Made by a program: the position numbers and the translations under genes. This document shows positions 38,710-64,000 of a stretch of DNA of 64,000 nt, piece after piece (the stretch's first letter is position 1; every line of letters begins with the position of its first letter). The notes beneath the pieces were generated by a model, which searched no databases, had not been told where the DNA came from, and saw nothing but the letters and a program-made list of their open reading frames with translations. Origin of the DNA: Nannobrachium achirus (lineage: Eukaryota; Chordata; Actinopteri; Myctophiformes; Myctophidae); the NCBI GenBank assembly GCA_963921795.1, contig OY997640.1, positions 57,149,171-57,213,170 on the forward strand. The letters run 5' to 3'.

Positions 38710-38905
38710 GGGAGAGTGTTTTCTGCTGGTGATTCAGTCAGAGTGTATCAAAGGGTGCGTTCGTAAATGCGCACCGGGTGTGGTTAGGGTTAGGGGTTAG
38801 GTTTAGGCATAGTTTTACTGAGGTTAAGGTTAGGGTTAGGCATAGTTTTACTGAGGTTAAGGTTAGGGTTAGGGTTAGGCATAGGTTTACTGAGGTTAGG
38901 GTTGG
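38710..38905. repeat. Half copy of fold-back element with TTAGGG-like core
   Basis: A 67-bp arm (38710-38776) matches the arms at 60165-60231/60391-60457, followed by degenerate ggttagggttagg units separated by catagttttactgaggtt. The second arm is missing. Confidence 0.8.
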
Positions 38906-40261
38906 ATCCATATACACTCTCTGAGTTATGGAGGTCCTTTAAAAAAATTAAAAGTTTGAGAACCACTGACTACTTTTGTGAGTAAAATACTAGGTATTAT
39001 ACTCTTTATCAGGTGTGTATAATGTAGAATGCTCCGATATTGTTCCGATGAGTCCTGATTAAATTCTTAAGCATTCTACATTGGTCTGAATTGTATTGCA
39101 CTGCTCCTAGTTTCCTAGGGGATGTTATATATATGATTTAAAAACACAAACACCTCACGTATACCAGTAATAAATAGTTAAAATGACAGCTGCAGGTGAA
39201 CAAAACAGGAATGTACAAAGACTTGGTGAGGTGAGAGGTGGGAAACAAGAAACATTAGTCTATATTAATATAGGCCTACTTATATAAAGAATATAATATA
39301 GCCTACTGGCATACACCTGTAATAACAGTAACATCATGTCAAAAGCACTCATCCAACTCTCCAAAAGCATTCTTTCACAAAGCCTCGGCTTGGATCATGA
39401 CGGTCATCGGTCATCAGTCTTGTGTCGAGGCTATCTTTCACACTAGCCATAAATTATAACTACAGGAGAGGATGCTAATATGCGGAGGTTATGAGAGACA
39501 AAACGTCCGAATATTAGCACCCTCTGCTGGAAGTTATAATTTATGGCTACTTTCACACAATGGTCTGAAAGGATCGAACACTGTGTACAAACTGTTTCAC
39601 TAACTAAAACAAAAGAAAACCAGCAGGCTTTGCTCACGCACATGAAACACAATCGTAAAAATAGATAAAATGTAGACTACATCGACCGGTTAAACATGCC
39701 ATTTACATAATTACATAACTGTTACTGTATAGTACCTTACAATGGGCAACAACAAGTCTATTTGGAATTCAATACATGACATTATCACACGAATTATAAC
39801 TTAATACAGAACAGATACAGTTAATATTACTCAAGTATTTATCGGTAATATTCATCTATTAAATTGGGCAAACTGACAAATTCTGACAAAAGAGAATAGG
39901 CCTAATGCATATTGCATTTAAACATATCTAAAGATTAAAACACGCGGATGTTTCCCTTTTCCAGTTATTCTGTGGAGAATAGATCTGTCAAATCCAAATC
40001 CGAGTATATTGACTGGAGGCCGCGAGTACCGAGAATAACACATAACACACAACTTATTTTCAAACAATAAATTATTCAGTGTTTATATCACTTTACAGGC
40101 CGACATATGCAGTCAAATAGGCTATAATAACACGAAATTCACAGCCGAGCACCGCGATCAAGCTCTTCCTGTCATGCAACAACAATCAGGCCATCTAAAT
40201 ATTCCCGCATCAATGCAATATTCAATTAAATTCATTCATTTTGCACAATAAAAGCTCTCAC
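38906..40261. other. msmo1-B intron 1
   Basis: No gene; contains the short MITE at 39446-39547 and sequence shared with the copy A intron close to the 5'UTR exon. Confidence 0.5.
39446..39547. mobile_element. 102-bp TA-flanked MITE
   Basis: Inverted ends gccataaattataact and agttataatttatggc, flanked by TA. Confidence 0.8.
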
Positions 40262-40320
40262 CTTGCAGCGTCTGCTCGGTCTACCTGGAAGCGAAGAGAC
40301 AGCCCGTGTGGCTGAAGTGC
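40262..40320 (-). other. msmo1: msmo1 copy B, 5'UTR exon (5' end approximate)
   Basis: A non-coding first exon is inferred from the donor AAG|gtgaga at 40261 and from conservation with the copy A locus. The transcription start is not determined; the CCAAT cluster from 40340 upward suggests it lies near 40290-40330. Confidence 0.6.
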
Positions 40321-40329
40321 AGTAATATT

Positions 40330-40490
40330 CCGGATTCCGATTGGTCCAGAGGAGAGGAGACTGACGTCGGAGGGCCGAACGGCAGCGCTGATTGGCCAAC
40401 GGTATGGACTGATGATAGTGAGCAGAGAGTTTCTACAGCGACAGCCAATCAGAGGCCAGCTGGGCTTTCATACCACTTGGAGTGATGTTT
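40330..40490 (-). promoter_or_regulatory. msmo1 copy B promoter with NF-Y, CRE-like and SRE-like sites
   Basis: Three CCAAT-box cores lie within about 110 bp: ATTGG at 40340-40344 and 40391-40395, CCAAT at 40445-40449. A CRE-like TGACGTCG sits at 40362-40369 and an SRE-like ATCACTCCAA (minus strand, 8 of 10 to the LDLR-type SRE) at 40477-40486. NF-Y plus CREB/ATF next to an SRE is the known layout of SREBP-controlled cholesterol genes, which fits msmo1. Binding itself is inferred. Confidence 0.65.
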
Positions 40491-40499
40491 AGCAGCAGA

Positions 40500-41118
40500 G
40501 ATGGGCTGGATTATTTTTGTTATGTAGCCTGTAAGGGGGGCGGGGGATCTATGTATGTAATTAATATGCCATTTAAGTTGATTACATTTTAAGTGAAAAT
40601 GCTGTTGATGAAAAAGGTGTGTTTTAATTTGGAAATGAACAAGTTAACTTATTACAAAACAGCTGATACATGTGGAAGTGATGTAGAAATACTGTGGTTC
40701 TCAAACTTTTTTATCTTCAAGGATCTCCATAACTTTGAATGTACAAATGGAGCCAAACATGCACACATAAACATCAAAGGGGGCTTGAGCCCCTGCCCCT
40801 TTAAGTGCTCTCTCCAGACCATGAATGCAGTTTTCACTATGGTGAAGGAAATGCAAATGCTCTCTTTGCATGCCATACCTAAAGGCAGCTTTCAAGACAA
40901 TTGCCTTGTCCAAACTCTCCTGAACTTGAATGCAGCATCTTATGTTGAAAGAATTGCCCTCTCTGTGTAGAAATCCATTTGGCCATTTCCAAAATCCTTT
41001 CCTGTGCGCCCACATTCAGCAGAACTACAAAGTATGGTAAATGAAACCAGGGGGAAAACTACAACTATACTCATGTGCTATAATATGCTTTTATGCATTT
41101 TCTACACATGGGTGGTAG
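40500..41118. other. Intergenic, upstream of msmo1-B
   Basis: No supported gene. A degraded hAT end (tggttctcaaacttttttatc) lies at 40695. Confidence 0.4.
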
Positions 41119-41525
41119 TAGGGCTGTCACGATTATGACATTTTACATGACGATTAATCGCCACTCAAATAATTACGATTAACGATTTAATTGTGTCTTT
41201 GTCGTTGACAATTCCATTTCTGTTTGGCTTGTAGGCTTTGAAGTTGCACATGGCAATCATGACACATAACCTAAATATACAAAGACATTACTGACATATC
41301 TGATAATTTTATACTTAAAAAAGAACATTAATAGTGGAAATAGCCGATCTTCAAGCTCACAACGCGTCGCAATGCAGATCTGCTATTTCCACTACTTTTT
41401 GAAAGTGTTTGAAACAATATTAACATTTCTCAACATGGAAACGATTATGACGTTTATGCAAAAATAATTGCCATTACCTCGAATAATTGCGATTAGACGA
41501 TTATGTAATAATTGTGACAGCCCTA
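41119..41525. mobile_element. hAT-type MITE, TAGGGCTGTCACG family
   Basis: Perfect 8-bp target duplications ggtggtag (41111-41118, 41526-41533). Palindromic module at 41333-41397, close to the centre. Confidence 0.92.
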
Positions 41526-41802
41526 GGTGGTAGTGAAGTATTAGGCGGGTAGATCCGTTTGCGACTTTAAATACAAGAAGCATATTTATTAATGATAATA
41601 TAAAACAAGTAATGAAACATTTCAAAGGTCATTAGCCTACATGACATTCCTCAATACACCGATAAGAGACAGCGATATCAATACTTAATAGCAATTATCA
41701 AGAACAGTAGAGAGGCTAGAGAGAACAAAATCAAAGAATAGGTTTGGTCACGTTCCAGAGATAGAGCAAAGATAGAGGGACAGAAACAGCAGAGATAGAG
41801 AT

Positions 41803-42429
41803 AGTCAGGGAATTGTAATAAAACCCAGGGAATACATTTGTTACCAAACGATTTATTCACCAATGTGTTCGTAGAGGTGTCTAGTAACATATCTAACAAA
41901 GATTGAAATTCAACATTCCTAGCAAAATATTTGACAGCTAGGGTAATTCTGGGTAATTCTGTACTATAAAGGGGAAAAATATGCTTTAATTAGCATGTTA
42001 GGGGTCTAACTAGGTGTTTTTAATTATTCTGAATCCATTGCAAGCATTTGTTTCGCACGAAAAACATGGTTTAGTGATGAGTCATCACTTTTCACAAGGT
42101 GTATGGGGTCCATTTTTGGCCCACGGAATGTTTTTCATGCAAAACAAATGCTTGCAATGGATTCAGAATAATTAAAAACACCTAGTTAGACCCCTCACAT
42201 CCCACTTAAAGCATATTTTTGGGAGTGATTTTTTCCCTTATAGTACAGTGTATAGTAAGTGAATGAGACCCAGAATTACCCTAGCTGTCAAACATTTTGC
42301 TAGGGATGTTGAATTTCAATCTTTGTTAGATATGTTACTAGACACCTTTACGAACACATTGGTGAAGAAATTGTTTGGTAAGGAATTTATTCCCAGATTT
42401 GACAGGTATTCTGCTAATTTTCCCTGACT
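41803..42429. repeat. Large inverted repeat (fold-back), arms 265-300 bp
   Basis: Arms 41803-42067 and 42129-42429 share long blocks such as gttgaatttcaatctttgtt and ccattgcaagcatttg in inverse orientation; the spacer of about 60 bp contains the palindrome agtgatgagtcatcact (42073-42089). Confidence 0.85.
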
Positions 42430-42442
42430 AATAGAGAATCAG

Positions 42443-42448
<6 letters not shown>

Positions 42449-42512
<64 letters not shown>

Positions 42513-42530
42513 CACACACACACACACAGG
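42449..42530. repeat. (GA)n/(CA)n microsatellite
   Basis: Dinucleotide runs GA then CA. Confidence 0.9.
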
Positions 42531-42539
42531 AGAAGAGAG

Positions 42540-43926
42540 TAATAAGAAACAGAAATAATAGAAGACATTGAAATTGGCACATTCATATTAAGTCAGAGTG
42601 TGCAGTAGTTAATAAGGGGCTGCTACACGAGGAGAAAAGATCAAGGGTTAGGAAGTTCAGTGTCTTTTTTTTCATGGTTCAAGGGTAGGAGGTCAGAGAT
42701 TAGGACCATGCAGTTAGTTCAGCCCACAATCACCTGCTGTCAAACAGTGGCTTCGACGACAGCAACAAACATGGCTGCCGGCGGGCGACAGTTAAGCACA
42801 AATGAAAACACAACTGCTTTAAAAAAGCAGCGTCGGACAGTCACTTGTTTTGGCACCATGGAACGATATTTCAGCCTCTGCCGGAGGAGTTGAGTCCTTG
42901 GCTGCAATTTACCTCATAAAGGTCTCAATATATATATATTTTTTCTCTCTCGACTTAAGAAATGTACATTTCCTTCTACAACTGCTTTGTGCAAGGCGAA
43001 CACATGCAGGCTCAGCCAACATCCTCTGGTAATCAAACAATACAAAGTGTTTTATCAGGAGAACGTTTTCCTTCAGAACAGCGGCACACACACCTGAAAT
43101 CCCAGCACCCCTCCGTCAAACAGCACAAAAATAAACGGGAGGGTGGTGTGGTACAGGAAACTAAATAAAACACTGATGTCACTTGGCATTCAGCCACTTT
43201 CCTTTCTTTTCTTTTTGACACCAAAGAGTTTAAGAGGTCACGCTCTTCATCAGACCAGGAGGTGCACCTCTGCACATACATAGTACATACATACTGTACG
43301 ACATACATACATGCTCACATGCGCAAGCAAGCACGTACTGTATGCATACATGCAAGCACACGCACAAACACACACGCATGCGCACACACACACACACACA
43401 CGCGCACGCTCACTTCTCGGGAAGATGAAATAAACGGTAGAGGGGGGAAAAAGGAGAGAGATAATAGTCCTAAATGCTCCTCTTCCTCGCTCGCAGGACA
43501 AGGCTTAAGTAAGGCGATGTCCGACAAAGTTGGCTCAGTGACGTTACTTTTTAAGTACAGCAGGTCCTCAGCATCATCAGTAGTGTTTCGGTTACATGAT
43601 TAGTGGTAGTCAGTGGTGCTTAAAAACTGGAGGTAAACTGCACCCTCCCCCCACTCTCAAATCTCCTGTTCGCTGTTGCAGTCCTGTTTGGCAAGAGGAT
43701 AAAAAAAATCATTTTCATTCCCGCTTTTTTAAGTGCAATAGTCTTCATCGTCTAGCTACTCCTCATCAACATCCTAATCGTCATCATCATCAGTGCCCAT
43801 GTGTGGACACAGAGCCTCAGGTGCAGACGTTGGCATCATAGGTATAGAACCCAGGTCAGCGGTCAGCGGAAGGAGATCAACTTCCGCTTCAAAAAAACGG
43901 TCAGCAGACAGCAGCACTCAGCGCAG
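42540..43926 (-). other. Probable klhl2 3'UTR and flank
   Basis: Follows the klhl2 stop. No convincing minus-strand AATAAA signal was located, so the transcript end is unknown. Includes mixed CA/CG and ACAT simple repeats (43275-43410). Confidence 0.4.
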
Positions 43927-61765
<17,839 letters not shown>

Positions 61766-61785
61766 CTGAGAGAGAGACACACACG

Positions 61786-61786
61786 C

Positions 61787-61862
<76 letters not shown>
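61786..61862. repeat. (CA)n microsatellite at klhl2 acceptor
   Basis: Transcript (UG)n about 20 nt upstream of exon 61646-61765. Confidence 0.95.
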
Positions 61863-61865
<3 letters not shown>

Positions 61866-61869
61866 CCCA

Positions 61870-62386
61870 AATATTATGGTGCAGCAAGGTTACATCCACA
61901 AAGTCAAGGCATGTGTCATGTCAACCAGCCCTCCATGGGCACAAACAGCAGTGTCTCCACATGGCGGCTGACAGTTATAGCAGAGACAACACAACACTCT
62001 GCAAGCCCTCTGCCTCGTTTCTGGGCATCCCAAGTTAAGTTGCTGAAACCCCCTCTAACAACCATTCTGTGGCCATGTCCCATTGTACCAGGCTGGACCA
62101 CCAGAGGAAACAAAGTTCCCAGTCCACTACCGTACAGTACCGTAGTGCTGCCCGGTGTCAAAGCGTTCTCCGTAGCTGCTCCCATGGGCCTGAAAGTCCA
62201 CCCATTGTTGTTCCGCAGCTAGCGGACAAACTGTGTGGGACATTCTGGCACAGTAGCACTACAGACTACAGGGTCTAATTTTTAGGTAATTATATATCTG
62301 AGTTTCTCAGGACTCCATATTAGGGCCTCTTCTGTACGACAATCTACCTGCTCACCCTGGCTCAGATTATGGGAAACAACAACATA
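61870..62386. other. klhl2 upstream intron, no exon recognised
   Basis: Searched for an N-terminal KLHL2 exon ending in two bases of a split codon; none convincing. Confidence 0.4.
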
Positions 62387-62631
62387 ATGGCCAAAGCGCA
62401 AAACCTCCTATCTGCAAATTTCATGATTTTTGGGTTTCACTTGAAATGAGGACAACAGGCTATGCTGCACATGGTCAGTCTGTCTGCAACATCGTTCTGC
62501 CCCTCATTTTGCCAAAAATGTCATGTGACTAGAAATATTAGATAATTAGATTTAATGTTGAACACACATTTTCTTTTTAATTTTCCCAACAAAGTGAATT
62601 TTTCAGATAGGAGGTATTGCGCTTTGGCCAT
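62387..62631. mobile_element. 245-bp MITE
   Basis: Inverted ends atggccaaagcgcaaaacct and ggtattgcgctttggccat extending to ctcctatctg / cagataggag. Target duplication not clear. Confidence 0.75.
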
Positions 62632-62929
62632 CGAGAATTATGCTACAATACATGAGCAGATCATGCATAAATTATTAAGTCAGCGCTTACATCGGTAATG
62701 TAAAAAAACATAACCCAAGTTAGAAATCTTATCTAGAGATGAATTTCAAGCCACATAAGACAATTCCAAAATCAGCCTACTATAATCACTTGAACATATC
62801 AAGAATGAAAGGACTTGGGCAAGATGAAAAAACATTCCAAAAACATTCCAAATTTGAGTATGTTCATTCATAGTACTCAACTACTGTAAAGACACCTTTA
62901 CAGTAGTTGAGTCTCCCTAAAGGAAAATC

Positions 62930-63750
62930 GATCACAGCAGTTGATCCAGGCGCTGCAGCTCAAGTCAACATCCTTATAAGTGTTCATTTTTGTTATGCTG
63001 TTGATACATTGAATACATGAGACCACACTGGAAACAAGTCCACACAACTTTTTGGGGTTATCTTTTTAGCCTTAATGTCTTACTGTACCACATGCTGTTT
63101 ACATTGTTGGACTAATAAAGTATTCAATCAATCAAACAAAATCAATCAAACAAAACTAATATCCAGAAGGTGGATCACATGATTAAATGGCTCTCTGTCT
63201 TTGAAAGAATTGATTTCAAAATACAACTTTTCTTCAATAAAACATTAAATGGTTTATGGCCAAAATACTTGTGCTATACATCATCATAATAATAATAATA
63301 ATAATATTTTTATTTTTAACGCACTTTATATTTTGAAACAAAATCTCAAGGTGCTAAAGATCTGGTAAACATCATGAACCATCCATACTTCTCAAGTCAT
63401 CTGGGACAGGTCTGCATGCCTTACTGAAATCAGAGTGGGAACTAAACGTGGAGTAGCATAGTTTCTATGCACCAGATATCTGGAACAAACTCCCAGAAAA
63501 CTGCAGGTCTGCTACAACTCTCAGTTCCTACAAATCAAAGCTGAAGACCTCTCTTGGCTTTTTTTTCAGCCAAGGTTTATTTTTTGCCATTTCCTCTGCA
63601 TTGCACAATTGTATTTTTCTCTACAGTTTTATTTCAACTTCTTGCATTCAAATGGCGTTTTACAATGTGTTTTGCACTGTTTAATGCTCATTAATGTTCT
63701 GTGAAAACTAAAAGCACTGTTGTTGAAATGAGCTATACAAATAAACCATT
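62930..63750 (+). mobile_element. LINE 3' ends (two fragments)
   Basis: The first ends ggactaataaagtattcaat and (caat)n at about 63145. The second reads APDIWNKLPENCRSATTLSS, then YKSKLKTSL, the usual C-terminus of Rex/L2-type LINE proteins, with 3'UTR to about 63750. Both truncated. Confidence 0.65.
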
Positions 63751-64000
63751 AAATTACCCTAAATAGCCCTAAAGAGAATTAAGCTGATAAGAGATTGCAT
63801 CCTTGTTAGGACTTTTAATTCAAGAGCGCACACAGTGAATTTGTAGATCATTGGTTCCTCATGACAGACATTAATTAATGGTATATGTGAGCATCTATTC
63901 TATTGCCTTCTCTCTCATTCAATAGACTATACGCACACATATCACATTCTTGCGTCAGAACAACAAACAATAAACATGACATTTTCAGAAACAATTAAAC

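Noticed and set aside
38780-38905. Telomere fusion scar
   Set aside because: The same TTAGGG-like units occur joined to identical 67-bp arms at 60165-60457, so a repeat element explains them better.
40593-40970. 125-residue plus-strand frame upstream of msmo1-B
   Set aside because: No similarity recognised and begins beside a degraded hAT end; insufficient support.
61870-64000. Search for the klhl2 start exon
   Set aside because: No ATG-led segment ending in a plausible donor with the required phase and KLHL2-like residues; probably outside the window.

Overview
The window is vertebrate nuclear DNA, almost certainly from a ray-finned fish. It has intron-split genes with GT-AG boundaries, very dense CA/GT and CT/GA microsatellites, and many short terminal-inverted-repeat DNA transposons of hAT type. 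The order and orientation of its genes, klhl2 - msmo1 - cpe (all on the minus strand here), match the human 4q32 block KLHL2-MSMO1-CPE. I cannot name the species from sequence alone.

Layout from low to high coordinate (genes read right to left). 1-17474: probably intron 1 of cpe. It holds an intact, intronless klhdc3-like retrogene (1679-2731) and many transposon copies. 17475-17727: signal-peptide exon of cpe (carboxypeptidase E); its other exons were not found and probably lie left of the window. 18-21 kb: repeats and a broken coiled-coil pseudogene. 20.76-29.82 kb and 32.02-40.3 kb: two direct copies of an 8-9 kb segment, each carrying a complete msmo1 (methylsterol monooxygenase) gene with identical exon structure. 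The right copy (B) is conserved and has a promoter with three CCAAT boxes, an SRE-like site and a CRE-like site. The left copy (A) is divergent but open, and this promoter is not found upstream of it. 43927-61765: fourteen coding exons of klhl2, complete except for the first short N-terminal exon. 61.8-64 kb: klhl2 intron 1 or upstream DNA, with a MITE and LINE 3' ends.

Functionally the genes are unrelated housekeeping or secretory loci: sterol C4-demethylation (msmo1), CUL3 ubiquitin-ligase substrate adaptor (klhl2), prohormone processing (cpe), and a possible CUL2 C-degron receptor derivative (klhdc3-like). Their proximity reflects old vertebrate synteny, not an operon.

The most unusual material is in the repeats. 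A 60-85 bp palindromic module sits inside at least five distinct hAT-type families. Two families flanked by TTAA have unoccupied sites in the same window. Two different hAT elements share an 8-bp target that now exists in triplicate. A fold-back element carries a telomere-like core. Long UG or CA microsatellites abut several klhl2 splice sites. No rRNA, tRNA gene, CRISPR array or complete autonomous transposase gene was seen.
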